Source: Pseudomonas oryzicola (GTDB lineage Bacteria; Pseudomonadota; Gammaproteobacteria; Pseudomonadales; Pseudomonadaceae). Taken from it: a stretch of 64,000 bases of DNA. The notes beneath the pieces were generated by a model. That model had not been told where the DNA came from. It saw nothing but the letters and a program-made list of their open reading frames with translations, and made no database searches. Numbering within the stretch: the stretch's first letter is position 1; the number at the start of each line of letters is the position of its first letter. The stretch spans positions 2,381,001 through 2,445,000 of the forward strand of contig NZ_JABWRZ020000001.1 of the NCBI RefSeq assembly GCF_014269185.2, in the 5' to 3' direction. A program made the translations under genes and the position numbers. Below, piece after piece: positions 16,734 to 25,574 of this stretch.

Positions 16734-17225
16734 ATGAACACCCCGCAGTTCCGCACCCCAACCGTCGCAGATGCCGAGCGTTGCTACGCCATCGAGATCG
16801 GTGCCTATGAAGGGGATGAAGCGGCCACACTGGAGAAGATCCGTACCCGTATCGCGCAGTACCCGCAAGGCTTCCTGGTGCTGGAGCAGGCGGGAGAAAT
16901 CGTCGGTTTCATCAACAGCGGCTGCGCCCACCAGGTGGTGATGGCCGATGAAGCTTTCAAGGAACTGGTCGGGCACGACCCGCAAGCACCGAACGTGGTG
17001 ATCATGTCGGTGGTGGTCGACCCGGCGCACCAGGGCAAAGGCTACGCCAGGCGCTTGATGGACGAGTTCGTCACGCGCATGAAGGCCGCGGGCAAGCAGA
17101 CCATCCACCTGATGTGCAAGCAGCAGCATGTGCCGCTGTACCAGAAGATGGGTTACCAGTATGTGCAGCCATCGCCTTCGGAGCACGGTGGCATGGCCTG
17201 GCATGAGATGGTCATGGCCCTCTGA
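16734..17225 (+). CDS. GNAT-family N-acetyltransferase, 163 aa
   Basis: GNAT fold with the acetyl-CoA-binding motif VVDPAHQGKGYARRLMDEF at residues about 97-115 and an N-terminal FRTPTVADAERCYAIE. The sequence IHLMCKQQHVPLYQKMGYQ is reminiscent of arylalkylamine-type acetyltransferases. The ATG at 16734 has AAGGAAA ahead; the frame extends upstream without coding signature. The substrate is unknown. It is convergent with the guanine-type deaminase. Confidence 0.85.
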   Translation: MNTPQFRTPTVADAERCYAIEIGAYEGDEAATLEKIRTRIAQYPQGFLVLEQAGEIVGFINSGCAHQVVMADEAFKELVGHDPQAPNVVIMSVVVDPAHQGKGYARRLMDEFVTRMKAAGKQTIHLMCKQQHVPLYQKMGYQYVQPSPSEHGGMAWHEMVMAL

Positions 17226-17292
17226 GCATCCGCAGCGGCCAGTGTCACGACAGGCTGCCTGGCAGCCCGGTCGTGACACGCGGCCAGCCTTG

Positions 17293-18651
17293 CTATCCGC
17301 CGCTCACCAGCTGGTGCGCCAGCTGGTTATGGCGCTCGAGCACCCGTGGCAGGTCGACGGTGAGCAGTTGCCCGTCCTGCACCACCACGCGGCCATTGAT
17401 CACGCTGGTATGCACCTGGGTCGGGGTGCAGAACACCAGCGCCGCCAGCGGGTCATGGTGGCCGCCGGCATAGGCCACGTGGCCCAGGTCGAAGGCGACG
17501 AAGTCGGCGACCATGCCGGGGGCGAGGGCGCCGATGTCGTTGCGGTTGAGCACCTTGGCGCCGCCGAGGGTGGCGATTTCCAGCGCTTCGCGCGCGGTCA
17601 TCGCGTCGGGGCCGAAGCCGACCCGTTGCAGCAGCAAGGCCTGGCGCACTTCACCGATCATGCTGGCGCCGTCGTTGGAGGCCGAACCGTCGACCCCCAG
17701 GCCTACCGGCACGCCATGGTCGCGCATCTTGCGTACCGGGGCGATGCCCGAGGCCAGGCGCATGTTCGAGCACGGGCAGTGGGCCACACCGGTGCCGGTG
17801 CGGGCGAACAGTTCGATGCCGTGCTGGTCGAGTTGCACACAATGGGCATGCCACACATCGTGGCCGACCCAGCCGAGGTCCTCGGCGTATTCGGCTGGGG
17901 TCATGCCGAACTTCTCGCGGCTGTAGGCAATGTCGTTGACGTTTTCGGCCAGGTGGGTGTGCAACGACACGCCGTACTGGCGCGCCAGCACCGCCGCTTC
18001 GCGCATCAGGTCGCGGCTGACCGAGAACGGCGAGCACGGCGCCACCACGATGCGGCGCATCGCGCCGTGACCGGCATCGTGGTAGTCCTCGATCAGGCGC
18101 TGGGACTCCTTGAGGATGTCGGCTTCCCTTTCCACCACCGCGTCAGGCGGCAGGCCGCCCTGGCTGCGGCCCACGCTCATGCTGCCGCGGGCGGCGTGGA
18201 AGCGCATGCCGATCTCGTCGGCGGCGTGAATGCTGTCGTCGAGCTTGCAGCCGTTGGGGTAGATGTACAGGTGGTCACTGGAGGTGGTGCAGCCGGACAG
18301 GAGCAGTTCCGCCATGGCGGTCTGGGTCGACACCGCGATCATCTCGGGGGTCAGGCGTGCCCAGATCGGGTACAGGTTGCCCAGCCAGTTGAACAGCTCG
18401 CCGTCCTGGGCCGCCGGCACCACGCGGGTGAGGCTCTGGTACATGTGGTGGTGGGTGTTGACCAGGCCAGGGATGACCACCTTGCCGGCCATGTCCAGCA
18501 CCACGTCGGCATGCTGGGGCAGGGTGTCGCTGGGGCCGACCTGACGGATCAGGTTGTCTTCGATGAACAGGCCGCCGTTGCTGATCTCGCGGCGTTCGCC
18601 GTCCATGGTGACCAGCAGGGCGGCGTTTTTTACCAATAGCGTCTTGGGCAT
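17293..18651 (-). CDS. 8-oxoguanine deaminase (amidohydrolase), 452 aa
   Basis: Amidohydrolase of the ATZ/TRZ type with metal ligands NTHHHMYQ near residue 68, SLHTHLAEN, WHAHCVQ and GVDGSASNDG. The length and the motifs SGCTTSSDHLYIYPNG and RGSMSVGRSQGGLPPD match 8-oxoguanine deaminases of Pseudomonas, which turn 8-oxoguanine into urate in purine salvage or catabolism. A related substrate such as isocytosine cannot be excluded. The ATG at 18651 (MPKTLLVKN) gives the family length; the longer frame up to 18819 is not supported. A TGTATACA palindrome about 80 bases upstream may be an operator. Confidence 0.88.
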   Translation of the reverse strand: MPKTLLVKNAALLVTMDGERREISNGGLFIEDNLIRQVGPSDTLPQHADVVLDMAGKVVIPGLVNTHHHMYQSLTRVVPAAQDGELFNWLGNLYPIWARLTPEMIAVSTQTAMAELLLSGCTTSSDHLYIYPNGCKLDDSIHAADEIGMRFHAARGSMSVGRSQGGLPPDAVVEREADILKESQRLIEDYHDAGHGAMRRIVVAPCSPFSVSRDLMREAAVLARQYGVSLHTHLAENVNDIAYSREKFGMTPAEYAEDLGWVGHDVWHAHCVQLDQHGIELFARTGTGVAHCPCSNMRLASGIAPVRKMRDHGVPVGLGVDGSASNDGASMIGEVRQALLLQRVGFGPDAMTAREALEIATLGGAKVLNRNDIGALAPGMVADFVAFDLGHVAYAGGHHDPLAALVFCTPTQVHTSVINGRVVVQDGQLLTVDLPRVLERHNQLAHQLVSGG

Positions 18652-18729
18652 AGCATGTGCCTGCGCAATACCCAGCGACGATTGTCGCTGTCGTAGGCGC
18701 TGCAACATGTAAACAGAGTTTTTCTGGAT

Positions 18730-18737
18730 TGTATACA
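18730..18737. promoter_or_regulatory. Candidate operator TGTATACA
   Basis: Perfect 8-bp palindrome in an AT-rich stretch 79 bases upstream of the 8-oxoguanine deaminase start. TTGTATACAA-like sites are typical for FCD-type GntR regulators, which often control purine or amine genes. Only the palindrome is seen; the regulator is not in the window. Confidence 0.3.
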
Positions 18738-18766
18738 TCCTCCAGGCCTGGGGCCTGCGCGCTCCT

Positions 18767-18831
18767 TGTGGGAGCGGGTTTACCCGCGAAGGGCGACACG
18801 GTGAATGGCACCGGTTCACGCCGCTGCTACA
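18767..18831. repeat. REP pair (BIME-like)
   Basis: The left unit TGTGGGAGCGGGTTTACCCG and a degenerate right unit CGCCGCTGCTACAG face each other between the deaminase start and the 3' end of the permease gene. Confidence 0.7.
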
Positions 18832-18852
18832 GGGATCGCGCAGGCGTATTTG

Positions 18853-20229
18853 TCACTCGGCCATCTGCAACTCCGGCAGCTTCACCCGGAACGCCCGGGT
18901 CAGCCCGAGCAGTACCACCAGGCCCACGCCCATCCAGCACAGGCCGATGCTGAACGACAGGTGGGTCAGGCTGCTCCACAGCCACAGCGTGCTGAGAAAG
19001 CCCAGGCCAGGCACGACGCCATACAGCAGATAGTTACGCACCCCGCGCAAGCGGCGGTCGACCAGGTAGTGCTTGACCACTGCCAGGTTCACCGCCGAGA
19101 AGGCGAACAACGCGCCAAAGCTGATCATGTTGGCCACGGTGTCGAGGGTGATCACCAGGGCGACCAGCGACAGCAGGCTGACCAGCACGATGGCCGCCGC
19201 CGGCACGCGCTTTTTCGTCAGCAGCTGGCCGAATGCCCGCGGCAGTGCGCCGTCGCGGCCCATGGCGAACAGCACCCGCGACACGCTGGCCTGGGACACC
19301 ATGGCCGAGGCGAAGCAGCCCGCCACATAGGTGGCTGTGAAGGCGGTCACCAGCAGTTCACCGCCCACCCGCCGCATCACGTCCACCGACGCCGAATCGG
19401 GGTCGGCAAAGTTGCCCCAGTCGGGGAACACCATCTGCGCGCAGTACGACACCACCAGGAACAGCAGGCCGCCGATCAGCGACACCGCGAGGATTGCCAT
19501 GGGGATGCGGTAGGTCGGGTTGCTGGTTTCCTCGGCCATGGTCGACACCGCATCGAAGCCCAGAAACGACAGGCACAGCACGGCGGCGCCGGTCATGATC
19601 AGGGGCACGCTGAAGCCGTCGTGATGGAAGGGCGCCAGCAGCGATAGCGGTTCGGCCTGGTGACCGAGGTTGCGTATCGACAGAGCGACGAACACCACGA
19701 TGAACACCAGCTGCAGCACTACCAGCAGCCAGTTGACCCGGGTGATGGATTCGATGCCGATCAGGTTGAGGAAGGTCACCAGGGCAATCGAGCCCAGCAC
19801 CCACACCCAGGCAGGAATGGCCGGGAAATATTCCGCCATGTAGATGCCGATCAGCAGGTAGCTGAGCAATGGCAGGAAGATGTAGTCGAGCAGCAGCGTC
19901 CAGCCGGTGATGAAGCCGATGTGGCTGCCGAACGCCTTGCGCGTGTAGGTATACACCGACCCGGAATAGGGGTGGGCCTGGACCATGCGCCCATAGCTGT
20001 AGGCGGTCAGCAGCATGGCGGCGAGGGTGAGCAGGTAGGCGGTGGGCAGGTGCCCCTTGGTCATCTGGGTAACCAGCCCGTAGGTGGTGAACACGGCCAG
20101 TGGCACCATGTAGGCCAGGCCGAACAGGATCAGGGCGGTCATGCCCATGGACGTGCGGAAGCGCCCGGTGGGGGCTGGGGACGAGGCATGCGCGGCGGGG
20201 AAATGGGCTGTACTTGTTGTTGTATGCAT
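18853..20229 (-). CDS. APC-family amino acid/amine permease (PuuP-like), 458 aa
   Basis: Twelve-helix amino acid-polyamine-organocation permease. Its N-terminus has MTALILFGLAYMVPLAVFTTYG, followed by the conserved YSYGRMVQAHPYSGSVYTY and FLGFDAVSTMAEET blocks. The last two resemble putrescine importers of the PuuP type. The ATG at 20229 has AGGAG upstream; the frame is open further but unlikely. It is divergent from a LuxR regulator, with a transaminase and an aldehyde dehydrogenase beyond, so uptake of an amine such as putrescine or a related diamine is the best inference. Confidence 0.88.
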   Translation of the reverse strand: MHTTTSTAHFPAAHASSPAPTGRFRTSMGMTALILFGLAYMVPLAVFTTYGLVTQMTKGHLPTAYLLTLAAMLLTAYSYGRMVQAHPYSGSVYTYTRKAFGSHIGFITGWTLLLDYIFLPLLSYLLIGIYMAEYFPAIPAWVWVLGSIALVTFLNLIGIESITRVNWLLVVLQLVFIVVFVALSIRNLGHQAEPLSLLAPFHHDGFSVPLIMTGAAVLCLSFLGFDAVSTMAEETSNPTYRIPMAILAVSLIGGLLFLVVSYCAQMVFPDWGNFADPDSASVDVMRRVGGELLVTAFTATYVAGCFASAMVSQASVSRVLFAMGRDGALPRAFGQLLTKKRVPAAAIVLVSLLSLVALVITLDTVANMISFGALFAFSAVNLAVVKHYLVDRRLRGVRNYLLYGVVPGLGFLSTLWLWSSLTHLSFSIGLCWMGVGLVVLLGLTRAFRVKLPELQMAE

Positions 20230-20366
20230 TGCTAACTCCTGGAAAGGGATGCAGGACACCGCAGCAGGCGAGAGGGCTCGCTGCCGGTGGGCGTTGTGCA
20301 AGGAGGTCGAGCGCGGGGCTCGCAGCGTGGGGCGGATTGATGCTCCCACACCCCGCAGGTACCCGG

Positions 20367-20424
20367 AATCACCCTTTGGGGTGAGCCGGACGAGGCGCGC
20401 AGGCGCTCACCCCAAAGGGTGATT
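20367..20424. promoter_or_regulatory. Perfect 19-bp inverted repeat made of two CACCC-N4-GGGTG palindromes
   Basis: Bases 20367-20385 are the exact reverse complement of 20406-20424, 20 bases apart. Each arm itself holds the near-palindrome CACCC-TTTG-GGGTG. The arms lie between the divergent permease and LuxR genes. This looks like a pair of operators about four helical turns apart (39 bp centre to centre), most simply for the LuxR protein encoded next to it; a transcript hairpin is the alternative. Confidence 0.6.
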
Positions 20425-20505
20425 TCGATGCAGGCGCCGCCATGGGAGTATCTGCCCAACAACGCACCGCACTGTGGCGGTGCCCTACGCTATGGCAGGC
20501 CCACC

Positions 20506-21348
20506 GTGACCCATCGATTGCTTACACAACAGTGGTTCGAGCACCAGGCCAAGGTCACCGAGGCCATCGGCCGCTCGGGCTTTGCTGCCAGCCTGTTCGC
20601 CGCACTGGGCGTGATCCACCCGATCCAGGCGACCACGGTGTACCTCTACCCGCACCACGGCATGCCCAGCGCATTGTTCGAGCAGGACGACAAGGCACCC
20701 TGGCAGCCCGAAGGCAATGTCAGCCGCTACCTGTCGGGCTTCTACCTGCTCGACCCGTTCTACGGTGCTTGCGTGGAGCAGCTCGAGTCTGGCTGCTATG
20801 GCCTGTTCGACGTGGCGCCGGACCATTTCGAGGTGAGCGAGTACTACCAGTCGTTCTACCGCCATTCGCACCTGCGGGATGAGCTGAACTACATCCTGCA
20901 GCTTGTGCCCGGGCACAGCCTGGCCGTGTCGCTGGCCTTCACCGACAAGCTCGATGGGCACAGCCGCGCACTGTTCGGCTGCATTACGCCGTGGGTGCTG
21001 GCGGTGCTCGGCAGGCACTTCGCCGGGCTCGACAGCCGTGCCGGGCGCTTCGAGAACATCCTTGAGCAGCGCATCCATGCGGCCTTGAACAATTTCGGCA
21101 GCTCATTGCTCACCGAGCGCGAGTGCCGCATCGCCCAACTGATCCTGCGGGGCCACTCCACCAAGTCGCTGGCCGAACGCCTGGGCGTGTCGGAAGACAC
21201 CATCAAGTCGCACCGCAAGAACGTCTACGCCAAGCTCGACATCGGCACCCAGTCCGAGCTGTTTTCCCTGTTCATCGACGCCTTGGCCAATGCCCAGGGC
21301 GTGCTGGGCAAGGACCCGCTGGAAAGCTACATGGGCAAGCTGCGCTGA
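20506..21348 (+). CDS. LuxR-family transcriptional regulator, about 280 aa
   Basis: The C-terminal LuxR helix-turn-helix is clear (LLTERECRIAQLILRGHSTKSLAERLGVSEDTIKSHRKNVYAKL, seen here as LTERECRIAQLILRG and SEDTIKSHRKNVYAKL). The N-terminal 200 residues are an unassigned sensor region with no receiver domain. The start is uncertain: the GTG at 20506 gives a sensible beginning (THRLLTQQWFEHQ), while an ATG at 20428, inside the inverted-repeat region with AGGGTGA before it, would add 26 residues. It probably controls the divergent permease and the downstream transaminase and dehydrogenase genes. Confidence 0.8.
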   Translation: MTHRLLTQQWFEHQAKVTEAIGRSGFAASLFAALGVIHPIQATTVYLYPHHGMPSALFEQDDKAPWQPEGNVSRYLSGFYLLDPFYGACVEQLESGCYGLFDVAPDHFEVSEYYQSFYRHSHLRDELNYILQLVPGHSLAVSLAFTDKLDGHSRALFGCITPWVLAVLGRHFAGLDSRAGRFENILEQRIHAALNNFGSSLLTERECRIAQLILRGHSTKSLAERLGVSEDTIKSHRKNVYAKLDIGTQSELFSLFIDALANAQGVLGKDPLESYMGKLR

Positions 21349-21390
21349 GCGCCGGCAGCCCTGCACCCCCACCGCAAAGGAAAACCAACA

Positions 21391-22773
21391 ATGAATGCGC
21401 CTTTCGCCCCGCAACGCCAGACCCGCGACTACCAGGCTTCCGACGCCGCGCACCACATCCATGCCTTCCTCGACCAGAAAGCGCTGAACGCCGAAGGGCC
21501 GCGGGTGATCGTCGGGGGAGAACGCCTGCACCTGTGGGACAGCGAGGGCAAGCGCTACCTCGATGGCATGTCCGGCCTGTGGTGCACCCAGCTCGGCTAT
21601 GGCCGTCGCGACCTGACCGCCGCTGCTGCCACGCAGATGGACCAGCTGGCCTACTACAACATGTTCTTCCACACCACCCACCCGGCGGTGATCGAACTGT
21701 CCGAACTGTTGTTCAGCCTGCTGCCGGCGCATTACAGCCACGCGATCTACACCAACTCCGGCTCCGAGGCCAACGAGGTGCTGATCCGCACCGTGCGCCG
21801 CTACTGGCAGGTGGTCGGCCAACCGGCCAAGAAGATCATGATCGGCCGCTGGAACGGCTACCACGGCTCGACCCTGGCCGCCACGGCGCTGGGTGGCATG
21901 AAGTTCATGCACGAAATGGGCGGGCTGATCCCGGACGTGGCGCACATCGACGAACCGTACTGGTACGCCGAAGGCGGCGACCTGAGCCCGGCCGAGTTCG
22001 GCCGCCGCTGTGCCTTGCAGCTGGAGGAAAAGATCCTCGAACTGGGTGCCGAGAACGTCGCCGGTTTTGTCGCCGAACCGTTCCAGGGCGCCGGCGGCAT
22101 GATCTTCCCGCCGGAGAGCTACTGGCCCGAGATCCAGCGCATCTGCCGCCAGTACGACGTGCTGCTGTGTGCCGACGAAGTGATCGGTGGTTTTGGCCGC
22201 ACCGGTGAATGGTTCGCCCATGAGTACTTCGGCTTCGAGCCCGACACCCTGTCGATCGCCAAGGGCCTGACCAGCGGCTACGTGCCCATGGGCGGCCTGG
22301 TGCTGAGCAAGCGTATCGCCGAAGCGCTGGTGGAGCGGGGCGGGGTATTTGCCCACGGCCTGACCTATTCCGGCCACCCGGTGGCGGCGGCGGTGGCCAT
22401 CGCCAACCTGAAAGCGCTGCGTGACGAAGGCATCGTGCGCCAGGTCAGGGACGACACTGGGCCGTACCTGCAGCGCATCCTGCGCGAAGTGTTCGCCGAC
22501 CACCCGTTGATCGGCCAGGTGCAGGGCGCCGGCCTGGTGGCGGCGCTGCAGTTCGCCGAGCACAAGCCGACGCGCAAGCGCTTTGCCAACGAGAACGACC
22601 TGGCCTGGCAATGCCGCACCTTCGGTTTCGAGCAAGGGGTGATCATTCGCTCGACCCTGGGCCGGATGATCATGGCCCCGGCCCTGGTCGCCAACCACAG
22701 CGAGCTGGATGAGCTGGTGGAAAAGACCCGCATCGCCGTGGACCGCACGGCGCGCCTGGTCGGCAAGTTCTGA
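21391..22773 (+). CDS. Class III omega-aminotransferase, SpuC-like, 460 aa
   Basis: PLP-dependent fold-type I transaminase. The Schiff-base lysine is K291 in LSIAKGLTSGYVPMGG; ADEVIGGFGRTG and the N-terminal YLDGMSGLWCTQLGYG are typical of polyamine:pyruvate (putrescine, cadaverine, spermidine) transaminases such as SpuC. It would turn a terminal amine into an aldehyde, which the following aldehyde dehydrogenase oxidises. GGAAAACC precedes the start, 42 bases after luxR. The exact amine is inferred from context; beta-alanine:pyruvate transaminase is an alternative. Confidence 0.88.
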   Translation: MNAPFAPQRQTRDYQASDAAHHIHAFLDQKALNAEGPRVIVGGERLHLWDSEGKRYLDGMSGLWCTQLGYGRRDLTAAAATQMDQLAYYNMFFHTTHPAVIELSELLFSLLPAHYSHAIYTNSGSEANEVLIRTVRRYWQVVGQPAKKIMIGRWNGYHGSTLAATALGGMKFMHEMGGLIPDVAHIDEPYWYAEGGDLSPAEFGRRCALQLEEKILELGAENVAGFVAEPFQGAGGMIFPPESYWPEIQRICRQYDVLLCADEVIGGFGRTGEWFAHEYFGFEPDTLSIAKGLTSGYVPMGGLVLSKRIAEALVERGGVFAHGLTYSGHPVAAAVAIANLKALRDEGIVRQVRDDTGPYLQRILREVFADHPLIGQVQGAGLVAALQFAEHKPTRKRFANENDLAWQCRTFGFEQGVIIRSTLGRMIMAPALVANHSELDELVEKTRIAVDRTARLVGKF

Positions 22774-22800
22774 ACCGCTGGTAAGGGCACCACATTTCCC

Positions 22801-22886
22801 TGTGGGAGCGGACGAGCCCGCGAACACCGGCGAAGCCGGTGCCATTCATCGCAGCGCCTGATTCGCCGGCACGCCCGCTCCCATAG
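22801..22886. repeat. REP pair inside the amine operon
   Basis: TGTGGGAGCGG at the left and CCCGCTCCCATA at the right enclose ACACCGGCGAAGCCGGTG. It lies between the transaminase and dehydrogenase genes, where it could lower expression of the second gene or stabilise the upstream mRNA. Confidence 0.75.
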
Positions 22887-22938
22887 AAATTGCGTAGCTC
22901 TTGTGAAAACGCTGCTCCAACCGTAACCAGGAGTACAA

Positions 22939-24432
22939 ATGTACACCCTCGAATTCTGGCAACAACGCGCCTCGGGCCTGCATCTCCCGGCCCAGGCGCT
23001 GATCGACGGCAAGCCCGCCAACGCCCAGGACGGCGCCACCTTCGCCGCCATCAACCCCGCCACCAACGCCGTGCTGGCACAGGTTGCCGCTTGCGGCCAG
23101 GCCGAAGTGGACCTGGCCGTCGCCAGCGCCCGCCGCGCCTTCGAACATGGCCCGTGGCCGCGCATGGCGCCGGTCGAGCGCAAGAAGGTCCTGCTGCGCC
23201 TGGCCGAGCTGATCATGGCCCATCGCGAAGAACTGGCCCTGCTGGACTCGCTGAACATGGGCAAGCCGGTCATGGACGCCTGCAACCTCGACGTGCCGGG
23301 CTCGGCGCAGGTGTTCGCCTGGTATGGCGAGGCACTGGACAAGCTGTACGACCAGGTGGCACCCACCGCACCCAACGCGTTGGCCACCATTACCCGTGAG
23401 GCCCTGGGGGTTGTCGCTGCGGTAGTGCCGTGGAATTTCCCGCTCGACATGGCCGCGTGGAAGCTCGCCCCGGCGCTGGCCGCCGGCAACAGCGTGGTCC
23501 TCAAGCCGGCCGAGCAGTCACCGTTCTCGGCCCTGCGCCTGGGCGAGCTGGCGTTGCAGGCCGGCCTGCCGGAAGGTGTGCTGAACGTGCTGCCGGGCCT
23601 GGGCGAGCAGGCCGGACGGGCGCTGGGCCTGCACCCGGACGTGGATTGCCTGGTGTTCACCGGTTCCACCCAGGTGGGCAAGTACTTCATGCAGTATTCG
23701 GCGCAGTCCAACCTCAAGCAGGTATGGCTGGAGTGCGGTGGCAAGAGCCCCAACCTGGTGTTCGACAGCTGCCAGGACCTGGACCTCGCCGCGGAACGGG
23801 CCGCATTCGGCATCTTCTTCAATCAGGGTGAGGTGTGCTCGGCCAACTCGCGGCTGTATGTGCAGCGTTCCATCCATGACGCATTCATCGAGCGCCTGCA
23901 GGCCAAGGCCCGCCAGTGGCTGCCGGGTAATCCGCTGGACCCGGCGAGCCGGGCCGGTGCGATTGTCGATGCGCAACAGACTGGCCGGATCGAGGCGGCC
24001 ATCGCCCGCGCAGGGCAGGACGGCGCACGGCGGGTGTGCGGGGGCCGGCGCCTGACGATCGACGGTTCGGACAATTACATCGAGCCGACCATTTTCGCCG
24101 GTGTCGAGGGCCACATGAGCCTGGCACGGGAGGAGGTGTTCGGGCCGGTGCTGGCGGTCAGCGTGTTCGACACCGAGGAGCAGGCCGTGCACCTGGCCAA
24201 TGACAGCATCTACGGCCTGGCGGCGTCGCTGTGGAGCGATGACTTCAATCAGGTCCACCGCGTGGCGCGGGCGCTGAAGGCCGGCACGGTGTCGGTGAAC
24301 ACGGTCGATGCGCTGGATGTGGCGGTGCCGTTCGGCGGTGGCAAGCAGTCCGGGTTTGGTCGCGACCTGTCGCTGCATGCGTTCGACAAGTATTCGCAGC
24401 TCAAGACCACCTGGTATCAACTGCGCGCCTGA
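22939..24432 (+). CDS. NAD(P)-dependent aldehyde dehydrogenase (PuuC/KauB-like), 497 aa
   Basis: Full-length aldehyde dehydrogenase. Cofactor-binding PWNFPLDMAAWKLAPALAAGN is visible in part as PWNFPL, with general base E265 in LECGGKSP and the catalytic cysteine C300 in NQGEVCSANSR. The sequence is closest in style to gamma-(glutamyl)aminobutyraldehyde / aminoaldehyde dehydrogenases. With the upstream transaminase it would oxidise an amino-aldehyde to an amino acid (for putrescine: 4-aminobutyrate). The ATG has CAGGAG upstream. A REP separates it from the transaminase, so it may have its own expression level. Confidence 0.9.
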   Translation: MYTLEFWQQRASGLHLPAQALIDGKPANAQDGATFAAINPATNAVLAQVAACGQAEVDLAVASARRAFEHGPWPRMAPVERKKVLLRLAELIMAHREELALLDSLNMGKPVMDACNLDVPGSAQVFAWYGEALDKLYDQVAPTAPNALATITREALGVVAAVVPWNFPLDMAAWKLAPALAAGNSVVLKPAEQSPFSALRLGELALQAGLPEGVLNVLPGLGEQAGRALGLHPDVDCLVFTGSTQVGKYFMQYSAQSNLKQVWLECGGKSPNLVFDSCQDLDLAAERAAFGIFFNQGEVCSANSRLYVQRSIHDAFIERLQAKARQWLPGNPLDPASRAGAIVDAQQTGRIEAAIARAGQDGARRVCGGRRLTIDGSDNYIEPTIFAGVEGHMSLAREEVFGPVLAVSVFDTEEQAVHLANDSIYGLAASLWSDDFNQVHRVARALKAGTVSVNTVDALDVAVPFGGGKQSGFGRDLSLHAFDKYSQLKTTWYQLRA

Positions 24433-24476
24433 TGCCGGTTGACCGATCGCGGCTGCCTTACGGCCCTGCGCCGGCC

Positions 24477-24560
24477 CTGTAGCGGCTTCGACCGCGATCA
24501 CCGACACAGCCGGTGCCATCCACCGCGTCGCCCGCTTCACGGATAAATCCGCTCCTACAT
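24477..24560. repeat. REP pair overlapping the catR stop codon
   Basis: GCCCTGTAGCGGCTTCGACCG at the left and GGATAAATCCGCTCCTACA at the right face each other. The CTA at 24555-24557 in the right unit is the reverse complement of the TAG stop of catR, so the repeat forms the 3' end of that gene. Confidence 0.75.
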
Positions 24561-25439
24561 GCTGTGGGAGTTGGCTTGCTGGGCAATCAATGCCAGGCAG
24601 CGCTGCACGATCGGGCTCACGTCGCCCTTGCGCCGGCTGAGGATGATCGGGCTGACGGCTCCGCTGTCGAGCAGGGCGACGTATTCGATATCGGTGCGGT
24701 GCTGTTGTTGCACCGAGGCCGGCACCAGGGTCACGCCCACGCCGACAGCCACCAGGCCAATGGCAGTCTGCAGTTCGTTGGCCCACTGGCTGACGCGGAT
24801 GCTCATGCCGTGCTGGGCGAACAGCGCCAGTACATGGTCGGCATAGCTGGGCCGAGGGTTGGCCGGGTAGAGGATGAACGCCTCGCCCGCCAGTTCGGCG
24901 AGGCTCAGCGGCGCGCCCGCCAGCGGGTGGCCCTTGGGCAGCACGGCCACCAGCGGGTCTTCGCACAGCACCTGCTGCTGAATCGCCGGGTCATCGATGC
25001 GAATGCGCCCGAAGGCAATGTCGATGCGCCCGCTTTTCAGCGCGTCCACCTGTTGCAGCGTGGTCATTTCGTTCAGGCCCAGCTCCAGTTCGCTGTCCTG
25101 GCGTAGTTCGCGGATCAGTTCCGGCAACACCGTGTACAGGGTCGAGGGGGCGAAGCCGATACCCAGCCATTGGCGCTGGCCCTGGCCGATGCGGCGGGTG
25201 TTGTCACTGATGTTGTGCAGTTGTTGCAGCAGGGTGCAGGTCTGTTCGTAGAAGAAGCGACCTGCCTCGGTCAGCCGCAGCGGTCGTTCGCGCAGCACCA
25301 GCAGCGTGCCCAGCTCGTCTTCGAGCTGGCTGATCTGCCGACTCAGCGGTGGCTGGGCAATGTGCAGCAGCTCGGCGGCACGGGTGAAGTTCAGGGTCTC
25401 GGCCAGCACCTTGAAATAACGCAGGTGGCGCAGTTCCAT
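24555..25439 (-). CDS. catR: LysR-type activator of catechol degradation CatR, 294 aa
   Basis: LysR family: helix-turn-helix MELRHLRYFKVLAETLNFTR and AQPPLSRQISQLEDELG, then an effector domain. It is divergent from catBCA, with 135 bases between the starts, the standard arrangement in P. putida, where CatR with cis,cis-muconate activates catBC. The sequence RPLRLTEAGRFFYEQ and GFAPSTLYTVLPELIRELR fits the CatR/BenM/ClcR group. GGAGG lies just before the ATG at 25439; the frame is open upstream but not coding. Confidence 0.93.
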   Translation of the reverse strand: MELRHLRYFKVLAETLNFTRAAELLHIAQPPLSRQISQLEDELGTLLVLRERPLRLTEAGRFFYEQTCTLLQQLHNISDNTRRIGQGQRQWLGIGFAPSTLYTVLPELIRELRQDSELELGLNEMTTLQQVDALKSGRIDIAFGRIRIDDPAIQQQVLCEDPLVAVLPKGHPLAGAPLSLAELAGEAFILYPANPRPSYADHVLALFAQHGMSIRVSQWANELQTAIGLVAVGVGVTLVPASVQQQHRTDIEYVALLDSGAVSPIILSRRKGDVSPIVQRCLALIAQQANSHSM

Positions 25440-25444
25440 CAGAC

Positions 25445-25463
25445 CTCCAGGGTATGGTGGGAG
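25445..25463. promoter_or_regulatory. Candidate CatR site CTCC-N11-GGAG
   Basis: A dyad of 4-bp arms spaced 11 bases lies immediately upstream of catR, overlapping its ribosome-binding site, and 112-130 bases upstream of the catB start. The N11 spacing is the LysR hallmark, and the position agrees with a repressor-binding site used for both autoregulation and activation. A weaker second site nearer catB was not clear by eye. Confidence 0.4.
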
Positions 25464-25574
25464 ATTCATTCGATATTGGACGGCCATCAGGGTCTCGCGC
25501 AATCCTTGAGCGATCAAGTAAATGCACCATTCGGGCCTGCAACTGTCAGCCCGATATAACGGGACCTGGCAACA

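Noticed and set aside
17128..18639. 503-codon open frame on + opposite the 8-oxoguanine deaminase
   Set aside because: Shadow of a high-GC gene; the minus strand encodes a complete amidohydrolase and the + frame has a His/Ala/Val-rich nonsense composition.
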